Assembly (NCBI GenBank): GCA_003263775.1
Contig: JYJJ01000002.1
Coordinates: 1 to 64,000, forward strand
DNA length: 64,000 nt
Direction: 5' to 3'
Source: Vibrio maritimus
Lineage (GTDB): Bacteria > Pseudomonadota > Gammaproteobacteria > Enterobacterales > Vibrionaceae
The stretch's first letter is position 1. Every line of letters starts with the position of its first letter. The notes below the pieces were generated by a model. That model saw nothing but the letters and a program-made list of their open reading frames with translations. It was not told the origin of the DNA and did not search any database. Below, piece after piece: positions 41,516-50,593 of this stretch. Made by a program: the position numbers and the translations under genes.

Positions 41516-41959
41516 TTAAGCGAGTTTAGCGCGAACTAGACCACTTACTTTACCCATATCTGCACGGCCTTGAATTTGTGGCTTAAGCACGCCCATTACC
41601 TTACCCATGTCTTGCATGCCCGCTGCACCAGATTCGGTAATGGCACTATCGATTAGTGCTGCAACTTCATCATCGGTCAGTGGTTGAGGCATAAAGTCCT
41701 CAAGTACGGCAATTTCAGCTTGCTCAGCTTCAGCAAGGTCTTGACGACCCGCTGCTTCAAACTGCGTTACAGAGTCGCGACGCTGTTTAACCATTTTAGT
41801 CAGCACGGCAAGAATGTCATCTTCGCCCAGAGTGATCTGTTCGTCGACTTCACGTTGCTTGATGGCTGCTAAGGCTAAACGAATAGTACCAAGGCGCAAT
41901 TTGTCCTTGGCTTTCATCGCTAATTTTTGCTCTTCTTTGAGTTTATCAATCAGAGCCAT
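41516..41959 (-). CDS. yqeY: GatB/YqeY domain protein
   Basis: This 147-residue helical protein of the YqeY family starts MALIDKLKEEQKLAMKAKDKLRLGTIRL and contains the conserved Q-F-x-x-A-G-R-x-D-L segment (DSVTQFEAAGRQDLAEAEQAEI). The fold equals the tail domain of GatB amidotransferase, which suggests tRNA-related binding, but no function is established. It lies between rpsU and dnaG, as in many proteobacteria. Confidence 0.93.
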   Translation of the reverse strand: MALIDKLKEEQKLAMKAKDKLRLGTIRLALAAIKQREVDEQITLGEDDILAVLTKMVKQRRDSVTQFEAAGRQDLAEAEQAEIAVLEDFMPQPLTDDEVAALIDSAITESGAAGMQDMGKVMGVLKPQIQGRADMGKVSGLVRAKLA

Positions 41960-41986
41960 AACTAAAATCCTATCTGGACCTAGTTA

Positions 41987-42202
41987 TTAGTACAGGCGAA
42001 CGCGACGAGCGTTTTCGCGAGCTAGCTTCTTAGCGTGACGCTTTTGAGCTGCTGCTTTAGCGCGTTTGCGAACTGTAGTTGGTTTTTCATAGTGCTCACG
42101 ACGACGCACTTCAGAAAGGATACCTGCTTTTTCGCAAGAGCGCTTGAAACGACGTAGTGCAACGTCGAACGGTTCGTTTTCACGTACTTTAACTACTGGC
42201 AT
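41987..42202 (-). CDS. rpsU: 30S ribosomal protein S21
   Basis: This small (71-residue), highly basic protein starts [28 protein letters not shown] and ends [14 protein letters not shown], the canonical S21 sequence. It binds the 30S platform near the anti-Shine-Dalgarno and aids initiation. It is the first gene of the macromolecular synthesis operon and has a GAGGTGAAAGG ribosome binding site. Confidence 0.98.
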
Positions 42203-42383
42203 ATGCCTTTCACCTCAGGGGTTAACTGTTCATTAATGCTGGCGCTTTTTGGTTAGTACTAAGAGTTCATGCTTGAGCCCTTTGTTCTAAGCGTAAAACC
42301 AGCTAGATCAAAAATGGTGCGGAATTTTAATCCGATCCCTAGGGCTTTGTAAAGTACTTTGTCGCCTATCTCTTGTACAAAAT

Positions 42384-42412
42384 TTGTTTGCGAGCCCATG
42401 ACGCGGTAATAT
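42384..42412 (+). promoter_or_regulatory. tsaD promoter candidate
   Basis: TTGTTT (42384-42389) and TAATAT (42407-42412) are separated by 17 bp, placing a start about 25 bases before the tsaD ATG. The region from 42203 to 42443 between rpsU and tsaD is otherwise free of genes. Confidence 0.5.
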
Positions 42413-42443
42413 TGCGCCAATTTCGAAATAAGTCGAGAACAAT

Positions 42444-43463
42444 ATGCGCATTCTAGGTATTGAAACCTCTTGTGATGAAACTGGCATCGCAATCTATGAT
42501 GATGAGAAAGGACTGCTGTCTCATCAACTTTACAGCCAGGTAAAACTGCACGCCGATTACGGCGGTGTGGTGCCAGAATTGGCATCACGCGATCACGTGA
42601 AAAAAACGATCCCATTGATCAAAAAAGCACTCGCAGACGCGGATCTTACTCCAAAAGACATCGATGGCGTGGCGTATACCGCAGGTCCAGGTTTGGTTGG
42701 AGCATTATTAGTGGGTACGACGATTGGTCGCAGCATCGCTTACGCTTGGGGCGTACCAGCGGTGCCTGTTCACCATATGGAAGGCCACCTTCTAGCGCCT
42801 ATGCTTGAGGACAACCCACCGCCATTCCCATTTGTGGCGTTGCTGGTGTCTGGTGGTCACAGCATGATCGTTGAAGTGAAAGGTATCGGTGAATATCAGA
42901 TCCTTGGTGAATCTATTGACGATGCCGCGGGCGAAGCGTTTGATAAAACGGCAAAACTCATGGGGCTTGATTACCCTGGTGGTCCACTGTTGTCTAAGCT
43001 TGCTGACAAAGGCACGCCGGGCCGCTTTAAGTTCCCGCGCCCGATGACGGATCGTCCTGGCCTAGATATGAGTTTCTCCGGCCTTAAAACGTTTGCTGCT
43101 AATACCATTGCAGCTAACGATGATAGCGAGCAAACTCGTGCTGATATCGCTTATGCGTTCCAAGAGGCGGTGTGTGAAACGTTAGCGATTAAATGTAAGC
43201 GTGCACTTCAGCAAACCGGTATGAAGCGCATCGTGATTGCTGGTGGTGTGAGTGCAAACCGTTTCTTGCGTAAAGAGCTGGAAGCGTTAGCTAACAAAAT
43301 GGGCGGTGAAGTCTACTACCCACGCACTGAGTTTTGTACCGACAATGGCGCAATGATTGCCTATGCGGGTATGCAGCGTTTGAAAAATGGTGAAGCCGCT
43401 GAGCTTTCGGTAGAGGCGACACCGCGTTGGCCGATTGATCAGCTAAGCCCGATCAAAGGCTAA
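42444..43463 (+). CDS. tsaD: tRNA N6-threonylcarbamoyladenosine transferase TsaD
   Basis: The 339-residue Kae1/Gcp/YgjD family enzyme transfers the threonylcarbamoyl group to A37 of ANN-decoding tRNAs. It starts [20 protein letters not shown]. The metal-binding histidines are in [11 protein letters not shown], followed by [36 protein letters not shown] and the C-terminal [12 protein letters not shown]. Divergence from rpsU is conserved in gammaproteobacteria. A short terminator follows. Confidence 0.97.
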   Translation: MRILGIETSCDETGIAIYDDEKGLLSHQLYSQVKLHADYGGVVPELASRDHVKKTIPLIKKALADADLTPKDIDGVAYTAGPGLVGALLVGTTIGRSIAYAWGVPAVPVHHMEGHLLAPMLEDNPPPFPFVALLVSGGHSMIVEVKGIGEYQILGESIDDAAGEAFDKTAKLMGLDYPGGPLLSKLADKGTPGRFKFPRPMTDRPGLDMSFSGLKTFAANTIAANDDSEQTRADIAYAFQEAVCETLAIKCKRALQQTGMKRIVIAGGVSANRFLRKELEALANKMGGEVYYPRTEFCTDNGAMIAYAGMQRLKNGEAAELSVEATPRWPIDQLSPIKG

Positions 43464-43468
43464 ACATG

Positions 43469-43492
43469 AAGGTCACGCAAGTGGCCTTTTTT
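43469..43492 (+). terminator. Terminator after tsaD
   Basis: AAGGTCAC (43469-43476) pairs with GTGGCCTT (43481-43488, one G-T pair) around a GCAA tetraloop and is followed by T6. Confidence 0.82.
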
Positions 43493-43595
43493 AATGACAA
43501 TTTTTCACAAAACTCCTAAAGTCGGTGACTGAAAGACCGTGCTAGAGTCTGGATGAACAACGTATTGGTTATTATGGATTAGGGAAAGGAGCGAC

Positions 43596-44408
43596 ATGAA
43601 ACAATTTACCATTGATGGACAAGTTATGGCGTACCAGGATGTCGGTGAAGGTCCGGTTATTCTGTTTGGTCACAGTTATTTGTGGGACAGCCAAATGTGG
43701 CAGCCGCAAATTGAAGCGTTAAGCCAGCACTATCGCTGCATTGTTCCTGACTTATGGGCTCACGGAGAGTCGCAGGCGGCACCGGCGTCAATGAGTAACC
43801 TTGCGGATTACGCCAAGCATCTATTGGCTTTGATGGATGAGCTTGGCATTGAAACCTTTTCAATTGTTGGCCTATCGGTTGGTGGTATGTGGGGATCAGA
43901 GCTAACGGCACTAGCACCAGCACGAGTCAAAAGTTTGGTGCTGATGGATACGTTTGTTGGTTTAGAGCCAGAAGTGGCGCACGCCAAATACTTCTCAATG
44001 CTGGCGACGATTGCTGAGCTTAAAATGGTACCCGCTCCCATTGTCGAAGCGGTCGTTCCTCTGTTCTTCGCTAATAATGCTAAGCAGGATAATCCGGAAC
44101 TTGTCTCGAGCTTTGAAGCTAAACTGGCCGCTCTATCCGGTGAGCAAGCAGAGCAAGTGGCTCGAATCGGTCGCATGGTATTTGGTCGCCGCGATCTGTG
44201 TGATGACATTGAAAAGTTTGCATTGCCGACATTGATCGCAGTAGGTGCTGAAGATAAACCACGTCCAGTGCTTGAGTCATACTTGATGAATGATCTGATC
44301 ACGGGCAGTTCGATCAATGTGATCCCGTCGGCAGGGCACATTAGTAATCTAGAACAGCCTGACTACGTGACGGCTATGTTGACTGAGTTTTTATCGCAGC
44401 ATGCCTAA
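43596..44408 (+). CDS. Alpha/beta-fold hydrolase
   Basis: This 270-residue cytoplasmic alpha/beta hydrolase has the oxyanion-hole region FGHSYLWDSQMW, the nucleophile elbow GLSVGG (Ser near residue 93), a likely acid in AVGAEDKPRP and the catalytic His in SAGHISNLEQP. It resembles the 3-oxoadipate enol-lactonase / haloperoxidase-like group, but no substrate can be assigned. It is a stand-alone gene with a GGAAAGGAG ribosome binding site and its own terminator. Confidence 0.88.
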   Translation: MKQFTIDGQVMAYQDVGEGPVILFGHSYLWDSQMWQPQIEALSQHYRCIVPDLWAHGESQAAPASMSNLADYAKHLLALMDELGIETFSIVGLSVGGMWGSELTALAPARVKSLVLMDTFVGLEPEVAHAKYFSMLATIAELKMVPAPIVEAVVPLFFANNAKQDNPELVSSFEAKLAALSGEQAEQVARIGRMVFGRRDLCDDIEKFALPTLIAVGAEDKPRPVLESYLMNDLITGSSINVIPSAGHISNLEQPDYVTAMLTEFLSQHA

Positions 44409-44428
44409 TTAACGAATCACGCATACTC

Positions 44429-44455
44429 AAAGAGCAGCCATAGGCTGCTCTTTTC
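44429..44455. terminator. Bidirectional terminator, hydrolase / plsY
   Basis: Perfect 11-bp arms (44429-44439 and 44443-44453), a three-base loop and flanking A and T runs lie between convergent genes. Confidence 0.9.
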
Positions 44456-44471
44456 TTTATAAAGTAAAACG

Positions 44472-45068
44472 CTATGAGGTTTTCTTCTTACCGAGTTTCG
44501 GCTCAGTGCCTTCAACCAGCCTACGAATATTCTGGTGGTGTCTGAGGAGAATAAGACAACTTAGCATCGCTACAGGTAAAGTGAACAGCGGGCGCGCCAT
44601 CCAAGTATAAACTGGCGCCATAAGTACAGTCACAATAGCCGCAAGAGAAGAGTAGCGAAATAACACTGCAACCAACAGCCAAGTGCCGGTAATGAGACCG
44701 GTGAGATCCCAACCAATCGGAGCAATAGCGCCAAGGGCTGTCGCGACCCCTTTGCCACCTTTAAAGTGGAAAAACAGTGGGTACATGTGCCCAAGACAAG
44801 CAGCAATGGCAATGACGCCAAGTACCACAGCATCAATTCCCATGTAGTAACCCGTCCAAACAGGAATGGTGCCTTTGAGCATGTCGCACAGCAAAACAGC
44901 GATGGCTGCACCTTTGCCGCCGGTGCGCAGGACATTGGTCGCGCCCGGATTGTTGGAGCCGACCGTTCTTGGATCGGGCAGCCGCAGTAGACGACAGATC
45001 AACACGGCGCTCGACACTGAGCCGAGTAAGTATGCTGCGATGATCATAGCAAGTGCTATTAGTGTCAT
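44472..45068 (-). CDS. plsY: Acyl-phosphate glycerol-3-phosphate acyltransferase PlsY
   Basis: The 198-residue inner-membrane enzyme makes lysophosphatidate from acyl-phosphate and glycerol-3-phosphate. The three conserved motifs are [17 protein letters not shown] ([20 protein letters not shown]), [23 protein letters not shown] and the later RYSSLAAI. It has about five membrane helices. It is divergent from folB, as in E. coli (ygiH/folB). Confidence 0.95.
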   Translation of the reverse strand: MTLIALAMIIAAYLLGSVSSAVLICRLLRLPDPRTVGSNNPGATNVLRTGGKGAAIAVLLCDMLKGTIPVWTGYYMGIDAVVLGVIAIAACLGHMYPLFFHFKGGKGVATALGAIAPIGWDLTGLITGTWLLVAVLFRYSSLAAIVTVLMAPVYTWMARPLFTLPVAMLSCLILLRHHQNIRRLVEGTEPKLGKKKTS

Positions 45069-45174
45069 TGGTGTCCTTTTCGCAAGAAATTATCCATAGG
45101 GACTGATATCATAACGAAAATAGTACGTTTTTTCCCGACAAATGGGTATCCGACCTCTAATCAAAGGACAAATC

Positions 45175-45533
45175 ATGGCATTGGATAAAGTATTCATTGA
45201 GCAGCTCGAAGTGATCACTACCATTGGGGTGTATGACTGGGAACAAGAGATTAAACAAAAGCTTATTCTTGATATCGAAATGGCACAGACAATGCACCAG
45301 CAGGAAAAAGTGACGATGTTGCCGATGCTTTAGATTACTCCAAAGTGAGCGAAGCAGTGCTCAATCACATTGAAAACGGCCGCTTCTTACTGGTTGAACG
45401 TGTCGCGGAAGAAGTCGCTGCGATCATTCAACAGCAGTTCAATGTGCCTTGGGTCAAAATCCGCTTGGCGAAACCTGGCGCAGTTCCACAAGCGAAAAGC
45501 GTTGGCGTAGTGATTGAACGAGGTCAGGCATGA
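45175..45533 (+). CDS. folB: Dihydroneopterin aldolase FolB, frameshifted
   Basis: This small folate-pathway enzyme converts dihydroneopterin to 6-hydroxymethyl-dihydropterin. It starts MALDKVFIEQLEVITTIGVYDWEQEIKQKLILDIEM, and the C-terminal half is SEAVLNHIENGRFLLVERVAEEVAAII...IRLAKPGAVPQAKSVGVVIER. One base is missing near 45287. Adding it joins IEMAHDNAPAGKSDDVADALDYSKVSE and gives 119 residues, the normal length. The ATG at 45175 has an AAAGGA ribosome binding site; an upstream GTG-type extension at 45142 is not needed. Its stop overlaps the folK start. Confidence 0.92.
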
Positions 45534-46017
45534 TCACCACCTACATTGGCATTGGCACCAATGTGGAGCGCGAGAAACACATCAAAGCGGCATACCAAGA
45601 GTTAAATGCCATTGGCATGAACTTGGCGTTGTCACCTGTGTACGCATGTGAGTCTTTTGGCTTTGAGGGCAATGAATTCTTTAACATGGTCGTAAGGCTC
45701 GATACCGAGCTTGCCTTGATGAGTTGTCTTCAGCGTTAAAAAGTATTGAAGTGAAGTGGGGACGCGCTGCTGATGCGGCAAAGTTTCAAGATCGCACGCT
45801 TGATCTTGATATCTTGTTGTATGGAAAAGAAATTTCACAAAAAAAACCGCTGTTACCTCGCGAAGACATATTTAAATATTCCTTTGTCACACAGCCGCTG
45901 TATGATCTCGATCCTCAGTTAGTGATTCCTCAAGACGGACGAACCATAAAACAGATTTTAGAGGCCATGTCTGATGTGGACTCACTGAAAAAATCGATTT
46001 TCAATTTTAGTTGGTAG
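45530..46017 (+). CDS. folK: HPPK FolK (6-hydroxymethyl-dihydropterin pyrophosphokinase), frameshifted
   Basis: This enzyme activates hydroxymethyl-dihydropterin with ATP, the step after FolB. It starts MITTYIGIGTNVEREKHI, followed by SPVYACESFGFEGNEFFNMVV and the family signature RWGRAADAAKFQDRTLDLDILLYG-like stretch (KWGRAAD...DRTLDLDIL). One G is missing near 45718. Restoring it joins ELALDELSSALKSIE and gives about 162 residues. It overlaps folB by four bases, which couples the two. Confidence 0.92.
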
Positions 46018-46026
46018 TAGTTAACA

Positions 46027-46830
46027 ATGAGTTATTTTGAAGCCTTTATTTTGGCACTGGTACAAGGATTCACCGAATTCTTGCCTATCTCGAGTTCGGC
46101 TCACTTGATTTTGCCTTCCGCTATTTTGGGGTGGGAAGATCAAGGACTAGCCTTTGATGTCGCTGTACACGTGGGGACGTTGGCCGCTGTGGTGATTTAT
46201 TTCCGCAAGGAAGTGGTCACCCTATTCAGCGCCCTGTTTGGCTCTATTTTCAAAGGTGAGCGCAGCAAAGAAGCCAAGTTGGCATGGATGATCGTGCTGG
46301 CAACGATTCCGGCCTGCATCTTTGGTTTGCTGATGAAGGACATCATTGAGCTTTATCTGCGCAGCGCCTACGTGATTGCGACCACGACGATCGTATTTGG
46401 TTTACTGCTTTGGTGGGTAGATAAAAACGCCAAGCTTGCGGATGATGAGTACCAAGCGGGCTGGAAAAAAGCCTTGTTTATCGGTTTGGCGCAAGCAATG
46501 GCGATCATTCCAGGTACGTCACGCTCTGGCGCGACCATCACCGCAGCGCTTTACCTTGGCTTTACCCGTGAAGCGGCAGCGCGTTTTTCATTCTTGATGT
46601 CAATCCCAATCATCACACTGGCGGGTGCGTACCTTGGTCTTAAGCTCTTGACGGGTACTGAGCCTATTCACGTTGGCTTCTTGCTTACCGGTATTGCAGT
46701 GTCATTCGTGAGTGCCTACATCTGCATTCACTTCTTCTTGAAGTTGATTTCACGCATGGGCATGACACCGTTTGTGATCTATCGATTGATTCTAGGATTC
46801 GGCTTATTTGCTTTCCTACTAATGAGCTAG
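46027..46830 (+). CDS. uppP: Undecaprenyl-diphosphatase UppP (BacA)
   Basis: This 267-residue inner-membrane phosphatase recycles undecaprenyl pyrophosphate for cell-wall and O-antigen synthesis and contributes to bacitracin resistance. The BacA motifs are visible: [17 protein letters not shown] (first conserved loop) and [35 protein letters not shown] (second). About eight membrane segments are present. It begins nine bases after the folK stop. Confidence 0.96.
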   Translation: MSYFEAFILALVQGFTEFLPISSSAHLILPSAILGWEDQGLAFDVAVHVGTLAAVVIYFRKEVVTLFSALFGSIFKGERSKEAKLAWMIVLATIPACIFGLLMKDIIELYLRSAYVIATTTIVFGLLLWWVDKNAKLADDEYQAGWKKALFIGLAQAMAIIPGTSRSGATITAALYLGFTREAAARFSFLMSIPIITLAGAYLGLKLLTGTEPIHVGFLLTGIAVSFVSAYICIHFFLKLISRMGMTPFVIYRLILGFGLFAFLLMS

Positions 46831-46836
46831 AAAACT

Positions 46837-46899
46837 GACCAAGGACCAAGGACCAAGGACCAAGGACCAAGGACCAAGGACCTAGGCCCTAGAACCTAG
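46837..46899. repeat. Heptanucleotide tandem array GACCAAG with degenerate tail
   Basis: Six perfect copies of GACCAAG (46837-46878) are followed by GACCTAG, GCCCTAG and AACCTAG (46879-46899), so the array degrades towards the right. It fills the gap between convergent uppP and cca and covers the last codons of cca (ELGSRA-stop). The unit is not a multiple of three, so changes in copy number that reach the cca end would move its stop. Slipped-strand expansion is the likely origin. Confidence 0.9.
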
Positions 46900-48108
46900 C
46901 TCCATTTCTATCGCTTGAGCTCGGCGTCTGTCGAGCTCTTCTTTTATCGCCTTACCTTTAAATCCATCGCCAATGATGGACTGTACATCCACATTAATAG
47001 CGGCTTGGTAGGCAAGCCTAAAGCGCTCTGCCTGCGGGTAGGCTTCATTCTCTAATCCTTTTCTTCCCTGATGATCCGCTTGGCAGCACAGCAGTACTTG
47101 TTCGAGTTTTTCTGGCTTTCGCCACACGTCTAGTTTGGCAAAAATCTTCACGAACGTACTTGGTTTGAGTTCAAAAGCGCGATGGACATTGGAGTGCTGG
47201 GCACAGACCGCTAGCGCCAAATCGCGATAGTCATTGGGGACTCGCACTCGGTTACTCAGCGCTTTAATCACTTTCTGGCCAGTGTGGGTATGCAGCTTGT
47301 GGCTAGGCCATTCCTCTTTTGGGGTTAGCGCTTTACCTAAGTCATGCACTTGCGCGGCGAATCGTACCGTTGTCAGTTCACTCAGTTTAGCTGCTTGCTT
47401 AGCTACCATGAGGGTGTGAATGCCGGTATCAATTTCTGGGTGCCACTGCTCTGGTTGTGGTACGCCAAACAGTGCGTCGAGTTCTGGAAGTACCACCTTG
47501 AGCGCGCCGCATTGGCGTAGTATGTCGAGAAAAACCTCTGGAGAGGGAGTAGTGAGAGACTTATGCCATTCTTGCCAAACGCGCTCGGCGGTCAGGAACT
47601 CCAGCTCACCTTTCATAACCATATCTTGCATTAGCGCCATAGTCTCAGGCGCGACGTGAAAACCTAGGTGCGCCAGTTTGGCTGCGAATCGTGCCACGCG
47701 TAATACACGCAACGGATCTTCACTAAAGGCAGGAGAGACGTGCCTTAATACTCGTTGTTCTAAATCGGCTTGGCCATGATAGGGGTCGATAAGGTTACCC
47801 TGATTATCTTGGGCGATGGCGTTGATGGTGAGATCGCGGCGCATCAGATCTTGCTCTAGCGTTACGTCGGGTGATGAGAAGCATTCGAAGCCAGTGTAGC
47901 CATTGCCAGACTTACGCTCGGTACGTGCCAGAGCGTGCTCCTGTTTGGTTTTTGGATGGAGAAAAACCGGAAACTCTTTACCAACCGCTTGGTAACCTTG
48001 CGCCAACATGTGCTCAGGTGTGGCACCGACCACGACCCAATCTTTGTCATAGACTTCAATATTAAGCAACTGGTCGCGTACTGCGCCCCCAACAAGATAG
48101 ACTTGCAA
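46882..48108 (-). CDS. cca: Multifunctional CCA tRNA nucleotidyltransferase
   Basis: The 408-residue enzyme adds or repairs the tRNA 3' CCA. The class II nucleotidyltransferase head is MQVYLVGGAVRDQLLNIEVYDKDWVVVG with the two aspartates, then LARTERKSGNGYTGF and RRDLTINAIA. The tail is an HD phosphohydrolase domain (FAAQVHDLGKA, HTHTGQKVIKALSNRVRVP). The N-terminus is standard. The last six residues are encoded by the heptanucleotide repeat array. It is divergent from exeA. Confidence 0.95.
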   Translation of the reverse strand: MQVYLVGGAVRDQLLNIEVYDKDWVVVGATPEHMLAQGYQAVGKEFPVFLHPKTKQEHALARTERKSGNGYTGFECFSSPDVTLEQDLMRRDLTINAIAQDNQGNLIDPYHGQADLEQRVLRHVSPAFSEDPLRVLRVARFAAKLAHLGFHVAPETMALMQDMVMKGELEFLTAERVWQEWHKSLTTPSPEVFLDILRQCGALKVVLPELDALFGVPQPEQWHPEIDTGIHTLMVAKQAAKLSELTTVRFAAQVHDLGKALTPKEEWPSHKLHTHTGQKVIKALSNRVRVPNDYRDLALAVCAQHSNVHRAFELKPSTFVKIFAKLDVWRKPEKLEQVLLCCQADHQGRKGLENEAYPQAERFRLAYQAAINVDVQSIIGDGFKGKAIKEELDRRRAQAIEMELGSRA

Positions 48109-48193
48109 ATTGGCTCCCCTTTTTACTACTTAGCCGTTGGCATTCCTGTGCGCCAATGGTACTTTGCTTTGACTGATATTGTAAGGTTAACCC

Positions 48194-49890
48194 ATGTATA
48201 AGGATTATTTTGGCTTTCGAGAAGTACCGTTCTCGATTGTACCCAGCTCACGCTATTTGTTTTTGAGCCAGCGCCACCGTGAAGCGATGCAACATTTGCA
48301 AGCAGGCCTTGGTCAAGGCGGTGGCTTCGCCATGCTCACTGGCGAGGTCGGTACCGGAAAAACCACCGTGGCGAAAGCCATGCTGGCGTCGTTAGATGAT
48401 AAAACTGCGTCGGGACTGATCCTTAATCCAACCTTTTCCAGCCAAGATCTTCTTGAAGCTATTTGCGATGAGTTTTCCATCGATTATCCACCGCAAGCTT
48501 CTCTCAAGCAGCTGAGCCAAGCTATCTACCAGTACTTGCAGCACAATGAGCAGCAGGGCATCAACACATTGGTGGTTATTGATGAAGCGCAGCATTTATC
48601 AGCGGAAGTGCTCGAGCAGCTTCGCCTACTCACGAATTTAGAAACGGACGACCGTAAGCTGCTTAAAGTGCTTCTTATTGGTCAGCCAGAGCTGCAACAG
48701 AAACTGCGAACGACACAGCTTCGTCAACTTGCGCAGCGAATTACTGGACGTTACCACCTATTGCCACTCTCAGAGGGTGAAACGCGCCAGTATATTGAAT
48801 TTCGTTTATCTACTGCGGGTGGAGACGCATCGCTATTCAGCAAGTCTGCGGTAGCGGTGATCAATAAAGCGAGCCAAGGTATCCCTCGATTGATTAACCT
48901 TATTGGTGACAAGGCGCTGCAATACGCTTACCACTCAGGTGAAAAGCGCGTTTCGAAATCGACAGCGCACAAAGCGTGTGAGGATATTCTTTCATTTCAG
49001 GCGCCAGGGGTAGGCAACAGTACGCAAGAGTCTGCGCTGCGACAAGCCATTAGCCGCTATGCATTTCCCGCACTGCTTGGTGTTAGCGTTGCGGCTGGGC
49101 TCTATTGGAAGGGCGCCGATGCACTGTCATGGGTTCAACAAACCATGCTATCACCCAAAACACAGCAAGTGGTCAGCGAGAGTGCAGCGGCTCAGCCAGC
49201 AGCAATCACTGAGCCTGTTCCTGAGCCCGTCGTTCACAACGTTCGAACTCAAACGGACTATCCAGTAGAGTTGCTGCAATCGCTATTTAGGCGTGATGAC
49301 AAAATAGCGGCTATCCAAGAGCTTTATGCGGTATGGGGCTACCAAGCCGGTGTGCTAGATGGCATGTGTGAGTCAGGCGCAAACAGCTTATTCCAATGTC
49401 AGAAATACCTTGGCACTTTAGAACAAATTATTGGCCAGAATTTACCTGTGGTGATGCCGTTGTATCACTTAGGTGATGAGAGCTATGTGGTGCTTTATCG
49501 TGTCAGTGGTGATGAGGTGGAAGTCCTCAATGGTCGCGAGCGCATTGTAATGCCAAAGAGCTGGCTAGAAGCTTTGTGGACAGGTGAGTACTACTCTATT
49601 TGGCAGCGTGACATCTACACCACATTGCGTTTAAATCAACAAGGAGAGCAGGTCGCTATATTAGACAGCAAGCTATCTCAAGTCTTGGGTGAGCCTGCAT
49701 CCGGAAGCGATGTGTTTGATAAAGCCTTAGAGCGAAAAGTGGAACTGTTCCAACGTTGGCAAAAGATGGATGTAGACGGTATTGCAGGCCGCAATACCTG
49801 AAAAAGCTTGAATTGATGACACAAACGGATGCGCCAACACTAAGCGCGCCAACGATAAACATGGATGAGCCACAGGAGGCGTTACAATGA
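48194..49890 (+). CDS. exeA: Type II secretion ATPase-like protein ExeA (GspA), C-terminally frameshifted
   Basis: ExeA is an inner-membrane AAA+ ATPase with a periplasmic peptidoglycan-binding domain, needed with ExeB to assemble the secretin multimer through the wall. It starts MYKDYFGFREVPFSIVPSSRYLFLSQRHREAM (diagnostic), with Walker A GEVGTGKTT, Walker B TLVVIDEAQHL, a membrane helix near FPALLGVSVAAGLYW (about residue 290) and a C-terminal PG_binding_1 repeat ending WQKMDVDGIAGRNTL. One missing C near 49798 causes an early stop. Corrected, it continues to 49890 (about 565 residues) and overlaps the exeB ATG by four bases. Confidence 0.93.
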
Positions 49891-50539
49891 ATCGTATTCA
49901 GCCCTTAAGCCTGCTTGTCGCCACACTTATTTCACACTCTTTGATGGCGCAGGCAGAGGTTGAGAATACCTATCGCGTATTGTCATACCCTGAGCTCAGT
50001 GAATTGAAGCCATTGCCAAAACGCAGTCAATCATCAGCAGTGGAGAGTTTGCCCGTGCCATCCGCAGTCACTGTGACAACAGACACAGGTGTAAATGAGC
50101 CATCAGGCAGCAGGTTGTGACGCCGGCCTCCACACAAAGTAACCAAGCGACAGCGCAAAATGCTACAACGCAAAATAGTAGCGACGAGCTGTTTGGGCTC
50201 GAGGATCTGGACTTGTCAGGCTTGGATCCAGAGATTGCTCGTAAGGTCGCGGCAGCGATGAACAATGAGCCGAGCGATCCGCGATTACGCAATGCCGACC
50301 ATATTGCCCTTGAAAGCAATGAAGCGCGTTATCGTGGGCGACTACCCGCGCTCAACTTCCAAACTCATATGTATTCTTCCGATGTCAATCGCCGATGGAT
50401 AAAGGTGAACGGTCAAGAGCTTAAAGAGGGTGACCGTATGAACTCGATTCAACTGCTGGCGATTGAGCCTCAGTCGGTGACTATTCGTTTTGATAACGAC
50501 ATCATTGATATTCCCGCGCTTTATGAGTGGGGAGGATAA
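49887..50539 (+). CDS. exeB: Type II secretion protein ExeB (GspB), frameshifted
   Basis: This is ExeA's partner, with an N-terminal hydrophobic segment (LSLLVATLISHSLMA), a low-complexity T/Q/S-rich linker and the C-terminal GspB domain ALNFQTHMYSSDVNRRWIKVNGQELKEGDRM...DIPALYEW that contacts the periplasmic secretin. One missing base near 50107 breaks the frame in the linker. Restoring it reads NEPSGQQVVTPASTQSNQ and gives about 217 residues. It is translationally coupled to exeA. Confidence 0.9.
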
Positions 50540-50540
50540 A

Positions 50541-50576
50541 AAAACGCTCGCTAGTTTTATCTAGCGAGCGTTTTGA
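50541..50576. terminator. Bidirectional terminator, exeB / ligase gene
   Basis: Perfect 14-bp arms (50541-50554 and 50561-50574) with a six-base loop and A/T flanks lie between convergent genes. Confidence 0.92.
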
Positions 50577-50593
50577 TTCTGTTATCTTTCTGG

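Noticed and set aside
42259..42615. Minus-strand open frame between rpsU and tsaD
   Set aside because: It is antisense to the start of tsaD and occupies the promoter region, with no family features.
46837..46899. CRISPR array
   Set aside because: The units are 7 bp and contiguous with no spacers; it is a simple tandem repeat.
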